Shown: one piece after another, positions 1 through 9,221 of the stretch
Position numbering within the stretch: the first letter of the stretch is position 1
Layout: each line of letters opens with the position of its first letter
DNA from: Bacillota bacterium
GTDB lineage: Bacteria > Bacillota > Clostridia > Acetivibrionales > DTU013
Assembly (NCBI GenBank): GCA_023418915.1
Contig: JAEZYU010000038.1
Coordinates: 336,060-400,059 of the forward strand
Reading direction: 5' to 3'
DNA: 64,000 nt
Notes under the pieces: model-generated
Told to the model about the DNA's origin: nothing
The model's input: the letters and a program-made list of their open reading frames with translations, nothing else
Database searches by the model: none
Translations under genes and position numbers: made by a program

Positions 1-2
1 TG

Positions 3-1013
3 TGGACATATTCCAAGGCATACAGACTTTACAAGCAAAAGAGCTTTCTTGATATGGCAGTGCGGGCTTATGAGTATATACGCAAACACTTTATAAACTA
101 TGAAACCATGGGAGTCTACTGGCTGCTTGACTATAAAGGTAAGCCTGTGGATACGAAAAATCAGGTCTATGCTAACGCCTTCACCATCTACGCATTATCG
201 GAGTATTTCAGAGCTGCAGGCGACAAATCTGCACTTGACCTTGCGGTCAAGCTCTTTGAAGCTCTTGAAGAACATGCCCGGGATAAAGCCCACGGAGGCT
301 ATCTGGAAGCATTTGCTGCAGACTGGTCTCCTCTGTCGGACATGAGTCTGAGCGAAAAAGACATGAATGTACCAAAGTCGATGAATACCCACCTTCATGT
401 GCTTGAGGCCTACACCAACCTTCTGAGGGTCTGGGATTCAGACAAGCTGAAGGCAAGCCTCGATGCTTTACTTAAAAATGTACTTGAGCACATAGTGGAT
501 AAAAATTCATGGCGCTTCGAGCTTTTCTTCAGCCTCGACTGGACCCCATGCTCGGACATCACCTCCTTTGGTCATGATATCGAGGGCAGCTGGCTGATAT
601 ACGAGGCAGCCGAGGTCCTCGGAGACGGTATGATGCTTGAGAAGGCAAGGACTGCGTCAATACGTATGGCCGAAAAGGCGCTGCTGAACGGTATGGATGA
701 GGAATTCGGCGGTATGTACAACGAGCTTCACGACACAAAGCTCGATGACAATAAGGACTGGTGGCCGCAGGCGGAAGCAGTGGTTGGATTTTTCAACGCC
801 TGGCAGCTCACCGGCGACAGGAACTTTCTGGACGCATCATATAAGTGCTGGCAATTTATCGACAAATATATAGTGGACCCTAAAAATGGGGAATGGCATT
901 GGGGAGTCACCCGCGACGGCAGCCGGGTCACCAGCAGCGAGAAGGCCGGGCAATGGAAATGCCCCTATCACAACAGCAGGATGTGCTATGAAATCATAAG
1001 CCGCGTAAAGTGA
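3..1013 (+). CDS. Cellobiose 2-epimerase (AGE family), 5' end outside window
   Basis: The reading frame is open from base 3, so the gene starts upstream of the window; about 336 C-terminal residues are visible, against roughly 390-410 for the full family. The protein has the all-alpha barrel pattern of N-acylglucosamine 2-epimerases, with His-rich signature spots HGGYLEAF, MNTHLHVLEAY, GHDIEGSWL and, near the C-terminus, KCPYHNSRMCYEI. The last is typical of cellobiose 2-epimerases, which convert the reducing-end glucose of cellobiose or mannobiose to its C2 epimer in the cytoplasm. The next gene, 38 bases downstream, is a GH130 mannosylglucose phosphorylase. That pairing is the known mannobiose pathway (mannobiose to mannosylglucose to mannose-1-phosphate plus glucose) and supports epimerase over a plain N-acylglucosamine enzyme. 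No signal peptide can be judged because the N-terminus is missing. Confidence 0.88.
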   Translation, partial: WTYSKAYRLYKQKSFLDMAVRAYEYIRKHFINYETMGVYWLLDYKGKPVDTKNQVYANAFTIYALSEYFRAAGDKSALDLAVKLFEALEEHARDKAHGGYLEAFAADWSPLSDMSLSEKDMNVPKSMNTHLHVLEAYTNLLRVWDSDKLKASLDALLKNVLEHIVDKNSWRFELFFSLDWTPCSDITSFGHDIEGSWLIYEAAEVLGDGMMLEKARTASIRMAEKALLNGMDEEFGGMYNELHDTKLDDNKDWWPQAEAVVGFFNAWQLTGDRNFLDASYKCWQFIDKYIVDPKNGEWHWGVTRDGSRVTSSEKAGQWKCPYHNSRMCYEIISRVK

Positions 1014-1051
1014 GCGCAGCATTCAAGGGAAAGACAGTCAGGAGGTTTAAT

Positions 1052-2251
1052 ATGGGAACTATTTTTGAAGAAAGACTGAGGCAGCTTACAAGGGCATATA
1101 AGGAAACGATCGATAGAAAAAATGTACCGGCAGAGCCCGGCAACGGTATCTTTGAGAGGTTCCAATATCCCGTTCTCACAAATGAGCATATACCGCTGTT
1201 CTGGAAGTATGATCTCAATGAGGATACAAATCCGTACCTGATGGAAAGATTGGGCGTTAACTGTGTTTTCAATCCCGGTGCGGTGGAGCTTAACGGCAAG
1301 GTATATCTGATTGCACGTGTAGAAGGAAATGATCGAAAATCGTTTTTTGCTGTTGCACAAAGCGATAACGGTATCGACAGCTTCAGGTTCTGGGACTGCC
1401 CGATCATCATGCCGGAGACTGAGAAACCTGATGTAAATGTGTATGATATGCGCATAACAAAGCATGAAGACGGCTGGATGTACGGCCTGTTCTGTACAGA
1501 GCGAAAGGATCCGGATGCCCCGTTCGGTGATACTTCAAGCGCCGTAGCAGCCTGCGGTATCGCCAGGACCAGGGATCTTATAACATGGGAGCGTCTCCCC
1601 GACCTGAAAACAAAATCGCTTCAGCAAAGAAATGTCGTACTGCATCCTGAATTTATTAGCGGAAAATACGCATTTTATACAAGGCCTCAGGACGGGTTCA
1701 TCGAAACCGGAAAAGGCGGCGGCATCGGATGGGGACTCTCTGATTCAATAGAAAATGCGAAAATAGATGATGAGCTTCTGATGGAATGTAAGGAATATCA
1801 CACGATCAAGGAAGTTAAAAACGGTCAAGGCCCTGCGCCAATAAAAACAGAAAAGGGCTGGCTGCACATAGCTCATGGTGTGAGAAATACAGCAGCCGGG
1901 CTCAGGTATGTCGTATACGCTTTCCTTTCCGAGCTTGACCATCCCGAAGTAGTCACGCACAGACCCGGCGGTTTTTTGATCGCTCCTATAGGTGATGAAA
2001 GGATCGGCGACGTATCTAACGTCATATTCTGTAATGGTGCCATCGTCAGAGATGATGGGGAACTGCTCATATACTATGCCTCATCTGACACGAGAGTCCA
2101 TGTGGCTCGTACCACTGTTGAAAAAATGCTTGATTATGTGGTCAATACTCCGGAGGATCCCCTCAGATCCTATGCATGCGTTCAGCTAAGGAAAAATCTG
2201 ATCGATAAGAATATGGAAATACTGAGATCCGGAAGGGTAAAACTGCCTTGA
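1052..2251 (+). CDS. 4-O-beta-D-mannosyl-D-glucose phosphorylase, GH130
   Basis: This 399-residue cytoplasmic enzyme should phosphorolyse mannosyl-1,4-glucose to alpha-mannose-1-phosphate and glucose. The start is ATG 1052, six bases after a clean AGGAGG (1040-1045); an in-frame GTG at 1010 overlaps the previous stop and lacks such a site. The five-bladed propeller features of GH130 are visible: NPGAVELNGKVYLIARVEG near residues 74-92, and YDMRITKHEDGWMYGLFC from residue 131. Asp132 of that motif corresponds in position to the catalytic acid of characterised mannosylglucose phosphorylases. The upstream epimerase supplies its substrate, so the two genes very likely form an operon for beta-mannan breakdown. 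Length is normal for subfamily 1. A palindrome 35 bases after the stop may end the transcript. Confidence 0.92.
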   Translation: MGTIFEERLRQLTRAYKETIDRKNVPAEPGNGIFERFQYPVLTNEHIPLFWKYDLNEDTNPYLMERLGVNCVFNPGAVELNGKVYLIARVEGNDRKSFFAVAQSDNGIDSFRFWDCPIIMPETEKPDVNVYDMRITKHEDGWMYGLFCTERKDPDAPFGDTSSAVAACGIARTRDLITWERLPDLKTKSLQQRNVVLHPEFISGKYAFYTRPQDGFIETGKGGGIGWGLSDSIENAKIDDELLMECKEYHTIKEVKNGQGPAPIKTEKGWLHIAHGVRNTAAGLRYVVYAFLSELDHPEVVTHRPGGFLIAPIGDERIGDVSNVIFCNGAIVRDDGELLIYYASSDTRVHVARTTVEKMLDYVVNTPEDPLRSYACVQLRKNLIDKNMEILRSGRVKLP

Positions 2252-2285
2252 GGCAGCACCAAAGGACGACTCTCAGATAATAAAG

Positions 2286-2331
2286 GGGGACAGCTCTTAT
2301 GTTTACGCATGTTATCACAAGAACTGTCCCC
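2286..2331. repeat. REP-like palindrome or terminator after GH130
   Basis: Arms at 2286-2298 and 2319-2331 pair over 13 bases with one G-T mismatch; the outer core is GGGGACAG/CTGTCCCC around a 20-base loop. It belongs to the same GGGGAC-type family as the perfect palindromes near 21.1 and 21.7 kb but is more diverged. It separates the plus-strand mannan genes from the minus-strand SH3 gene and could act as a bidirectional terminator, although no long T-run follows. Confidence 0.6.
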
Positions 2332-2430
2332 TATCCAACTCTCTTGATTGACTCTTCTAGTTTCTTCTACAGTATATTCCACTCAACTTAATATCTCGTT
2401 TGTATGTTTGGCTCTATTGGTTTTACTGAT

Positions 2431-2967
2431 CTATTTCTTCTTAGTCACATAAATGCTGAAAACATACCCTGCCTTGCCCTTTGATGTAGTCACCTTGCAC
2501 CAGCCATCGCTTTCGGATTCTATTGTGACCGTTTCATTTTTATACAGCTTGCCTAGAATGCTCGATGAAGTGCTGGGCTTTGACCTCAGATTGAGTACAG
2601 CAACATTAACGGTACCCTTGAGCTTTGCAGGCGGCGGAGTGACAGGTCCATCATTTTGATCGCCGTCAGATGGTGTCGATGGAACTGCAGCGCCGGATTT
2701 CAATGCGGCAATTTCATCCTGCAATGCTTTTATTTTCTTATCCTGATCCGTTACCTTAGTTTTGAGCTCATCGTTCTGCCCCAGCAGCTTTTGTATCTCT
2801 GCCGACAGCTGTTCAAATGCGGCGTCCACATAGCTTTTACTCACGATAGGATCCTGATCTGAGCCGGGTACGGCTGTCTGGTTTATGGCAGAGACAATAT
2901 TAAGGCTCAATGATATAACAAGAAGAACCATTATTGCGGCTGCTGTAAATTTGGACCGACGTTTCAT
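2431..2967 (-). CDS. Secreted/anchored SH3b-domain protein
   Basis: A 178-residue protein with a basic N-terminus and one hydrophobic segment (about residues 9-27) that acts as signal anchor or signal peptide. Residues 45-90 form a charged region with coiled-coil character (QLSAEIQKLLGQNDELKTK...). A short Pro/Asp-rich linker follows, then a bacterial SH3 domain from about residue 118 with the hallmark LNLRSKPSTSSSILGKL and WCKV...GYV. Such SH3b domains usually bind cell-wall peptides. There is no catalytic domain, so it is probably a wall-binding or surface-organising protein rather than a lysin. The start is supported by a GGGGGT ribosome site. It stands alone, divergent from the MATE gene. 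Confidence 0.8.
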   Translation of the reverse strand: MKRRSKFTAAAIMVLLVISLSLNIVSAINQTAVPGSDQDPIVSKSYVDAAFEQLSAEIQKLLGQNDELKTKVTDQDKKIKALQDEIAALKSGAAVPSTPSDGDQNDGPVTPPPAKLKGTVNVAVLNLRSKPSTSSSILGKLYKNETVTIESESDGWCKVTTSKGKAGYVFSIYVTKKK

Positions 2968-3181
2968 TGCTAACCCCCTTTTTCATTTGTGCAAGTAAAC
3001 TCTTTAAACAATCGTATACTATCATTATAACTCAACATTGGCGGTTTTTGGTTACAGAATCCTTAAAATAACATGACATATTGAAAAAAAAGCAATTAAT
3101 GAGCATCTACAGGCAAAAATTGACGAGCAAAATCAACAATAAGAATTATAATAGAGTTATTTCATGGATGGAGAGCATAGG

Positions 3182-4567
3182 ATGCAGCTTAAGATGGGTT
3201 TAGGGTCAAAAAGTGGGATATTTAGCGACAGATGCTTTTTGATAAAATTTCTCAGCATAGCTATACCGGTTACACTGCAGCAATTTTTGTCTTCTTCTCT
3301 TAATTTGACAAACAATATACTTGTCGGTCAGCTTGGTGATGCAAGTGTGACCGCTGTCGGGCTGGCAAACCAGGTATATTTCATTCTCAATGTCATACTG
3401 CTTGGCATAGGCGGAGGCATATCGGTCTATATATCTCAATTCTGGGGCAGTCAGAAATACGATCAGATAAAAAAGGTAGTATCACTGAGCATGGTAATAA
3501 CATTTACGGCTGCACTGATATTCTTCATACCCTCATTCACAGCACCAAGATTCATGCTGTCACTTTTTTCAAAGGATATCAGCGTAATCGAGCTTGGCAG
3601 CCAATACCTCAGGCCGGTAAGTATCAGCTTTTTGCTTATGACCATCTCCATATGCTTTTCAAGTGCGCTGCGAAGCACGGGTAATGTCAGGCTTCCGCTG
3701 ATAGCCAACTTTGCAGGAATCATTGTCAATACAGTATTGAATTACATACTCATATTCGGCAGACTTGGATTGCCCGCAATGGGCGTCGCAGGATCCGCCA
3801 CCGCTACAGTCATAGCCCGCCTCATCGAGTCATCTATCATAATGTGGGCTGTATATGCCGGGAACAGTATCGTATCGATAAAGCCAAAGGATCTGCTGAA
3901 TATAAGCGCCGATCTTATCAAACGCTTTTTCAGCACCTCTGGAGAACTCATCATAAAGGATGGTGTATGGGCCATTGGAACATCGATATATATGGCAATA
4001 TATGCATTGATGAGTACAGAAGCGGCCGCTGCCGTAAACATTACCTCAACCATCCGAAGCATGTGCTTCGTATTCTTTCAGGGTATTTCCAGTGCATGTC
4101 TGATAATGGTAGGGAATAAAATCGGCGAAAATGATACCAAGACAGCATATAAATATGCTGTCAGATTTCTAAAAATAGCCCTTGTGCTCTCAGCTATCAT
4201 AGCAAGCACGCTTGTATTGATAAGGCCTCTGGTACTGTCTCCGTACAAGGTATCACAGACAGTGGTGGACAGCGCTATGGGCTTACTTACAGCGGCCGCC
4301 GTGCTCATACCCTTCCAGTCCTTTGCCAGTGTTGCCATTGTAGGGGCCATGAGGGGCGGTGGTGATATCAGGTTCACCATATTCCTGGATCTGACTGCAG
4401 TATGGTTCATAGGTATGCCGTTGGCATGGATTGGCGGAATGGTGCTTAATCTTGATATCGTATGGGTATTTTTCCTTGTCACTCTCCAGGAGGTATTCAA
4501 GGCGGTTCTGTGTTTTTGGAGAATACGTTCGAGAAAATGGATCAACAATGTGGTCCGGGGGATATAA
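3182..4567 (+). CDS. MATE family efflux transporter
   Basis: A 461-residue polytopic membrane protein with about twelve hydrophobic segments in two homologous halves, as in multidrug and toxic compound extrusion proteins. Typical family stretches are IPVTLQQFLSSSLNLTNNIL near the start, VGQLGDASVTAVGLANQ, and the second-half GAMRGGGDIRFTIFLDL. MATE proteins exchange Na+ or H+ for cationic drugs or metabolites at the cytoplasmic membrane; the substrate cannot be read from sequence. ATG 3182 is preceded by GGAGAG at six bases; an upstream ATG at 3164 is possible but has no ribosome site. The gene ends 24 bases before the convergent glycosylase gene. A second, distinct MATE gene lies at 27.6 kb. 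Confidence 0.9.
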   Translation: MQLKMGLGSKSGIFSDRCFLIKFLSIAIPVTLQQFLSSSLNLTNNILVGQLGDASVTAVGLANQVYFILNVILLGIGGGISVYISQFWGSQKYDQIKKVVSLSMVITFTAALIFFIPSFTAPRFMLSLFSKDISVIELGSQYLRPVSISFLLMTISICFSSALRSTGNVRLPLIANFAGIIVNTVLNYILIFGRLGLPAMGVAGSATATVIARLIESSIIMWAVYAGNSIVSIKPKDLLNISADLIKRFFSTSGELIIKDGVWAIGTSIYMAIYALMSTEAAAAVNITSTIRSMCFVFFQGISSACLIMVGNKIGENDTKTAYKYAVRFLKIALVLSAIIASTLVLIRPLVLSPYKVSQTVVDSAMGLLTAAAVLIPFQSFASVAIVGAMRGGGDIRFTIFLDLTAVWFIGMPLAWIGGMVLNLDIVWVFFLVTLQEVFKAVLCFWRIRSRKWINNVVRGI

Positions 4568-4591
4568 CGAGGCCGACAGACAAATAAGTGT

Positions 4592-5095
4592 CTAAGTGTC
4601 GTGCCAGGCACCATAAATTACCTTCCACTGCTCCAGCTTCTTTTCAAACGGTATTGTGTATGCAGGGCTGGTGGAGGGCAGAATTTGAAAATCCTGGATC
4701 ATATCACCCACTCCCCTTCTTTTGACAAAACGATTGTATAATCTGGCAGCAGGCCCGCCGTTGAAGCACACATGCCTGATCGCCGGATAGCATTGAAAGA
4801 GGCTGGCAAAATCATTCGGCTCCGGATTCTTAATGTCACTATCGCTGCTGCTCTCCCTCTCGCAAGCCTTCAGCACATCCCACAGAGCAATGCCGTGACT
4901 CAGCAGAAAAGCCTTTCGCAGGCTGTAATCCTTATCCGGTTCAAGGTCAAAGAGAGCATATATTATCCTCCAGAAAGCATTCCTTTCAAATCCGTAATAC
5001 TGCTGCTTCTTAAGCGACATAACGCCGGGCATCGTTCCAAGTATGAGAACACTGCATCGCTCATCGATAACCGGTTCAAACGAATAAATCTTCAT
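4592..5095 (-). CDS. Hypoxanthine-DNA glycosylase (UDG superfamily, family 6)
   Basis: A 167-residue base-excision repair enzyme predicted to remove deoxyinosine (deaminated adenine) from DNA. Motif 1 reads LGTMPG (residues 19-24); the segment QYYGFERNAFWRI places an Asn at residue 39, the position reported as catalytic in family 6 hypoxanthine-DNA glycosylases. Motif 2 is LPSTSPA (139-145). The length fits that family and is shorter than family 1 uracil-DNA glycosylases, which carry different motifs. The gene lies 34 bases downstream of engB on the same strand and probably shares its transcript. A G/T-mismatch (Mug-like) glycosylase is the main alternative. Confidence 0.82.
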   Translation of the reverse strand: MKIYSFEPVIDERCSVLILGTMPGVMSLKKQQYYGFERNAFWRIIYALFDLEPDKDYSLRKAFLLSHGIALWDVLKACERESSSDSDIKNPEPNDFASLFQCYPAIRHVCFNGGPAARLYNRFVKRRGVGDMIQDFQILPSTSPAYTIPFEKKLEQWKVIYGAWHDT

Positions 5096-5129
5096 GACTG
5101 CTCAAACTGCCCACCTTCCGCCATACGAT

Positions 5130-5738
5130 TCACGACTGTTCCACAACAGACTGCTTGAGTATTGCCGCCTCCAGCTCACTCCATAACAAGTCCCTCTCCT
5201 GCCCGGTCTCAGACGAATATGCGCTCAGACTGACATCCGCATTGAGCCCCAGGACCTTTCTTATCTCAGAGAGCCTCTTTTGCACCTGCCCGCGCGGTAT
5301 CTTGTCCTTTTTTGTAGCTATGACCATATGCGCCACACCCTGCTCTGTGATCCAGTTGTACATCACTCTGTCGTCAGCAGTGGGCGAATGCCGTATATCC
5401 ACCAGCATAATCACTATTTTGAGCTGCTTTCTCGTGTTCAGGTAGGTTTCGATCATCTTTCCCCAGAAAGCCTTCTCTCCTTTTGATACCTTTGCGTATC
5501 CGTACCCGGGCAGGTCGACGAAATACATGGTATCATCTATATTATAGAAATTGATGCCCCTTGTTTTGCCTGGTGCTGATGAGATCCTTGCAAGACCTCT
5601 CCTGTTTAAGAGTGAATTGATGATAGATGATTTCCCCACATTCGACCTGCCGACCAGCGCTATCTCGGGCAAATCCCCGGCTGGGTACTGCTCGGGCTTT
5701 ACGGCAGTCAGCTCATACCTCGCTTTGTTAATATCCAT
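5130..5738 (-). CDS. engB: Ribosome-biogenesis GTPase EngB/YsxC
   Basis: A 202-residue P-loop GTPase of the TrmE-Era-EngA-YihA-Septin class, needed for late assembly of the large ribosomal subunit. G1 is GRSNVGKSS (residues 30-38), G2 lies around TRGINFY, G3 is DLPGYG, G4 is TKKDK, and a SAYS segment marks G5. All nucleotide-binding motifs are intact and the length is normal. AAGGAG sits eight bases before ATG 5738. A TATAAT-like hexamer lies in the 154-base divergent gap shared with the helicase gene. In many Firmicutes engB follows lon; here it heads a short pair with the DNA glycosylase. Confidence 0.95.
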   Translation of the reverse strand: MDINKARYELTAVKPEQYPAGDLPEIALVGRSNVGKSSIINSLLNRRGLARISSAPGKTRGINFYNIDDTMYFVDLPGYGYAKVSKGEKAFWGKMIETYLNTRKQLKIVIMLVDIRHSPTADDRVMYNWITEQGVAHMVIATKKDKIPRGQVQKRLSEIRKVLGLNADVSLSAYSSETGQERDLLWSELEAAILKQSVVEQS

Positions 5739-5892
5739 GATACATTCTCCTTGTCTGCCTTTTCATTCACAAGCAACTATATTATACTAAAAAAAGCCGG
5801 TTTATATAATGCATGTTGAAAAACAACCATGTCTAAACACATAATGCGGCATTGCGATAGACCCGGCCAATACTTCATCAATAGGAGCCGTA

Positions 5893-8265
5893 ATGCAAAA
5901 TAAGAAAACCATTTCAGTATCGGTTCAGGAGCTGCTGGCATTCTCTCTCCAGTCAGGTGATCTGTCTTCCGGAGGTTATTCTCCTTCAAGAGCAGTTGAA
6001 GGAACAAGAGGGCATGCCGCAGTGAGAAAGCTTATCAGGGAAACCCTGTCTGACCAGGCTGTCTATGAAGCTGAAGTGCCAATAATATTCAGGTTGGAAA
6101 GCAGCGGCCTTGTGCTTGAGGTGAGCGGCAGGATCGATGGCTTGCTGAAGGATGCCTCCGGTGTCACTATCCACGAGATCAAAACCACCACACTGCCGCT
6201 GGAGGAGATCGAGCATGACCACAATCCCCAGCATTGGGCACAGGCGAAATGCTATGCATATATGTTCGCATATACGCACGGACTCGACTATATAGCAATA
6301 CGGCTGACCTATTTTCAGCTGGATGAAAAACAGGAAAAATCCTTTATAGACCTCTACAGTATAGATACCCTTGCAGAGTTCTTCATACCGCTGTCCGAAG
6401 ACTATATGGCATGGCAGCAAATAACCCACAGCTGGGAGATCGCACGCGACAGTTCCATAGAAAAGCTTACTTTCCCATACCCCGGCTATCGTCAGGGTCA
6501 GCAGGAGCTGATAGACAATGTATATGACACCATACAAAACAGAGAATTGCTTTTTGCACAGGCACCTACCGGCACAGGCAAGACAGTGGCCACGCTTTAC
6601 CCGGCTGTAAAGGCGCTCGGCGACGGTCTGGTCTCAAAAATCTTCTACCTTACAGCCAAAACAACTACCAGAAGCCTGGCTGAAAAATCACTGGCAGACA
6701 TGCGCGAAAAAGGTCTGCGAATCAAATCTCTGACAATAACGGCAAAGGAAAAGGTATGCTTTTGTGAAGAACAGATATGCAATGCAGAAAACTGCGAATA
6801 TGCAAAAAACTATTACGGCAAAATAAAAAATGCCCTTCCTGATGCTCTGAATGGGGATGTGCTGGACCGGGCAGCTATTGAAAGGTACGCACTGAAGCAT
6901 GTTGTCTGTCCCTTTGAATTGACGCTGGATCTGTCGCTTTTATGCGATGTTGTCATTTGCGACTACAATTACCTTTATGATCCCAGGGTTTATCTCAAGC
7001 GTTATTTCACTAAGCGGGGCGATTACTGCTTTCTGGTGGATGAAGCTCATAATCTGGCGGACAGGGCCAGAGACATGTATTCTGCTGAGCTTTCTAGACG
7101 TTCATTTTACAGATTGAAAAAGTCGGCAAAGGAGGAATTGCCGGAAATATACGATTCGCTGGACAGGATATACAAGCATTTTCTTGAAACCTCCAAGGCA
7201 CTGGCAGAAGATTCTGATCATGGAAAGAGCTTCTACAAAGTACGCAGGATACGCCAGGATGAGCTTTGCAGCCTGTTGGAGTACTTCACAGGCATACTTG
7301 AAGGCTGGCTGTCGAGAAACCCGCCGGTCTCATTCATGGACTTCCTCCTTGAAGTATACTATGACAGCCTTCATTTCATAAAAATAACCGAGCTGTATGA
7401 CGACAGATATGTGACATGCTTTGACAACTCCCCGGGAGATTTTAAGATAAAGCTCTATTGCGTAGATCCGTCCAGGCTGCTGCGGGATGCCATGAATAAA
7501 GGCAGAGCATCGGTATTGTTCTCTGCAACCCTCTCCCCTATCAACTATTTTACATCGATGCTCGGCGGAATGGATGATGCCCGCATTACAGTGATACCCT
7601 CTCCATTTCCCAGTGAAAACCTTTGCGTCTATGTAGATGATTCCATATCGACCAAGTATAAAACAAGGCAGTTTTCCTATGACAGGATCGCAAAATCGGT
7701 ATTGGAGGCTGTAACGTCAAGGACAGGCAACTATATTGTGTTCTTTCCGTCCTTTGATTACCTCAATGAAGTCTATTACAGGTTCATGGGGATCTGCAGC
7801 GGCATACGAACACTGTATCAGACACCGGGTATGTCTGAGCCGGCCAGGCAGGAATTCCTGTCAGAATTTGAAAGTACAGGTGAAACTAGTCTTGTGGGCT
7901 TTGCGGTTATGGGAGGTGTTTTCGGCGAAGGCATCGATCTGACCGGGGACAAGCTTTCCGGTGCAGTCATTGTCGGTGTCGGCCTTCCTCAGATATGCAA
8001 TGAAAGAAACATCATACGAAGACACTTTGACGAGCAGTCAGGCAATGGCTTCGAATATGCCTATACGTATCCGGGTATCAACCGTGTGCTGCAGGCTGCA
8101 GGGCGTGTCATACGAACAGAAAACGATATGGGTGTGGTAGTCCTGCTTGACGAACGGTTCTCATACCATATTTACAGGGAACTGCTGCCCCCTGAATGGA
8201 GTCCGATATCAAGGGCCTCCGACGGATGCCTCCTGAGCGATGTGCTCATGGACTTCTGGGGCTGA
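5893..8265 (+). CDS. DinG/XPD-type Fe-S helicase with N-terminal RecB-like nuclease domain
   Basis: A 790-residue fusion. Residues 1-180 resemble a PD-(D/E)XK nuclease: His41 in GTRGHAAV, Asp82 in GRIDGLL, Glu95-Ile-Lys97 and the Gln117-x3-Tyr121 motif all stand where Cas4/RecB nucleases keep them. A superfamily 2 helicase follows: Walker A APTGTGKT near 224-231, clustered cysteines VCFCEEQICNAENC plus VCPFEL that fit the four ligands of the XPD/DinG iron-sulphur cluster, DEAH at 383-386, FSATLSP, and motif VI QAAGRVIRT. It should unwind DNA 5' to 3' using ATP and may also cut it; a repair role is inferred. The architecture is known in Firmicutes COG1199 proteins. GGAG lies six bases before the ATG. 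The 3' end overlaps the convergent transporter gene by 94 bases. Confidence 0.88.
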   Translation: MQNKKTISVSVQELLAFSLQSGDLSSGGYSPSRAVEGTRGHAAVRKLIRETLSDQAVYEAEVPIIFRLESSGLVLEVSGRIDGLLKDASGVTIHEIKTTTLPLEEIEHDHNPQHWAQAKCYAYMFAYTHGLDYIAIRLTYFQLDEKQEKSFIDLYSIDTLAEFFIPLSEDYMAWQQITHSWEIARDSSIEKLTFPYPGYRQGQQELIDNVYDTIQNRELLFAQAPTGTGKTVATLYPAVKALGDGLVSKIFYLTAKTTTRSLAEKSLADMREKGLRIKSLTITAKEKVCFCEEQICNAENCEYAKNYYGKIKNALPDALNGDVLDRAAIERYALKHVVCPFELTLDLSLLCDVVICDYNYLYDPRVYLKRYFTKRGDYCFLVDEAHNLADRARDMYSAELSRRSFYRLKKSAKEELPEIYDSLDRIYKHFLETSKALAEDSDHGKSFYKVRRIRQDELCSLLEYFTGILEGWLSRNPPVSFMDFLLEVYYDSLHFIKITELYDDRYVTCFDNSPGDFKIKLYCVDPSRLLRDAMNKGRASVLFSATLSPINYFTSMLGGMDDARITVIPSPFPSENLCVYVDDSISTKYKTRQFSYDRIAKSVLEAVTSRTGNYIVFFPSFDYLNEVYYRFMGICSGIRTLYQTPGMSEPARQEFLSEFESTGETSLVGFAVMGGVFGEGIDLTGDKLSGAVIVGVGLPQICNERNIIRRHFDEQSGNGFEYAYTYPGINRVLQAAGRVIRTENDMGVVVLLDERFSYHIYRELLPPEWSPISRASDGCLLSDVLMDFWG

Positions 8266-9176
8266 GCCGGTATGTGAAAGCTCGGCTGTTTGCTGATCCC
8301 TTGAGCTGAACCTTTTGCTTTTACACTCAGCAGTATCGCAGTGATTATCAGAGCGCACCCTAAGTAGGCATTGAAGCCCTCCATCCTCTCTCCGATGAAA
8401 ATATATGCAAATACAGCTGCCGATACAGGCTCCAGAGTATATATGACCGTTGCTTTTTCCGGACGTATGAACTTAAGTGCGCTTGACTGTATCAATATAG
8501 TCGATACGGAAATGAATATGCTCAGCACCAGAACAGAGATGGAAATACCGTTCATATCACCTATAGACGCCTTACCTCTCTCCAGGAAAAACGCAGCGGC
8601 AAAAAACACTGCAGCGCTCGTGATGTGCTGAATAAAAGTGAATTGCGCCGGGTCGGTCTTTGAAGCAAACAATTTCTGCGAGGCCAGATACAACGAAAAA
8701 AACAAAGCATTGGCCAATGCAAATATATCACCCGGATCAAAGCTGAAGCTGTCAAAGTCAAGGGTCAGCAGCAACAGTCCAAGCACAGCCGTCAGAGAAC
8801 CCAGGACAAATTTTCTGCCGGGCAGCTTTCTTTCCGCCGCAGCCATAATCATTGGCGTCAATATCACAGACATCTGCACTATGAAGGCTGTATTTGAGCT
8901 GCTAGTGTTTCCAAGAGCCAGCATGCATGAAATATTGCTAAATATGGAAAACATTCCGATACCGATGCCTGCCAATATTGTTTTCCTGTCAATAGATCTG
9001 AGCCTTCGGAAAAACACTGCCGTCAAAATCAGTAGTCCGCCCAGCGAATAAAAAAATAGTATCGTGAAATACGGCAGGTAGTTAAGAAGTATCTTTGACC
9101 ATATGTAAGACGAACCCCACATCAATGCATTCAGCATTATGAATAACGATGCATTTTTTTCCTTTATAAAGCTCAT
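8172..9176 (-). CDS. EamA/DMT-superfamily transporter with extended C-terminus
   Basis: A 334-residue inner-membrane protein with about ten hydrophobic helices in two EamA repeats (NALMWGSSYIWSKILL in the first; EPVSAAVFAYIFIGERM in the second). The family exports amino acids, nucleotides or other metabolites; the substrate is unknown. The membrane domain ends near residue 288. The remaining roughly 45 residues are hydrophilic and low-complexity, and their codons run antisense through the end of the helicase gene. Family members usually stop soon after the last helix, so loss of an original stop is likely. The start has GGGAAGG just before it, inside or next to an 18-base tandem duplication. 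Confidence 0.85.
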   Translation of the reverse strand: MSFIKEKNASLFIMLNALMWGSSYIWSKILLNYLPYFTILFFYSLGGLLILTAVFFRRLRSIDRKTILAGIGIGMFSIFSNISCMLALGNTSSSNTAFIVQMSVILTPMIMAAAERKLPGRKFVLGSLTAVLGLLLLTLDFDSFSFDPGDIFALANALFFSLYLASQKLFASKTDPAQFTFIQHITSAAVFFAAAFFLERGKASIGDMNGISISVLVLSIFISVSTILIQSSALKFIRPEKATVIYTLEPVSAAVFAYIFIGERMEGFNAYLGCALIITAILLSVKAKGSAQGISKQPSFHIPAQPQKSMSTSLRRHPSEALDIGLHSGGSSSL

Positions 9177-9185
9177 GTTCTCACC

Positions 9186-9221
9186 CTTCCCTTATCGCTC
9201 CGGCTTCCCTTATCGCTCCGG
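9186..9221. repeat. 18-bp tandem duplication upstream of EamA gene
   Basis: Two perfect adjacent copies of an 18-base unit (9186-9203 and 9204-9221) sit directly 5' of the EamA start on the minus strand. Read in gene direction the unit contains AAGGGAAG, so the ribosome-binding purine tract is partly duplicated. The rest of the 432-base gap up to the AraC gene (9222-9627) shows only A/T-rich sequence and no convincing gene. Confidence 0.8.

Noticed and set aside
1010..1051. GTG start for the GH130 gene at 1010
   Set aside because: Would overlap the preceding stop and lacks a ribosome site, whereas ATG 1052 follows AGGAGG.
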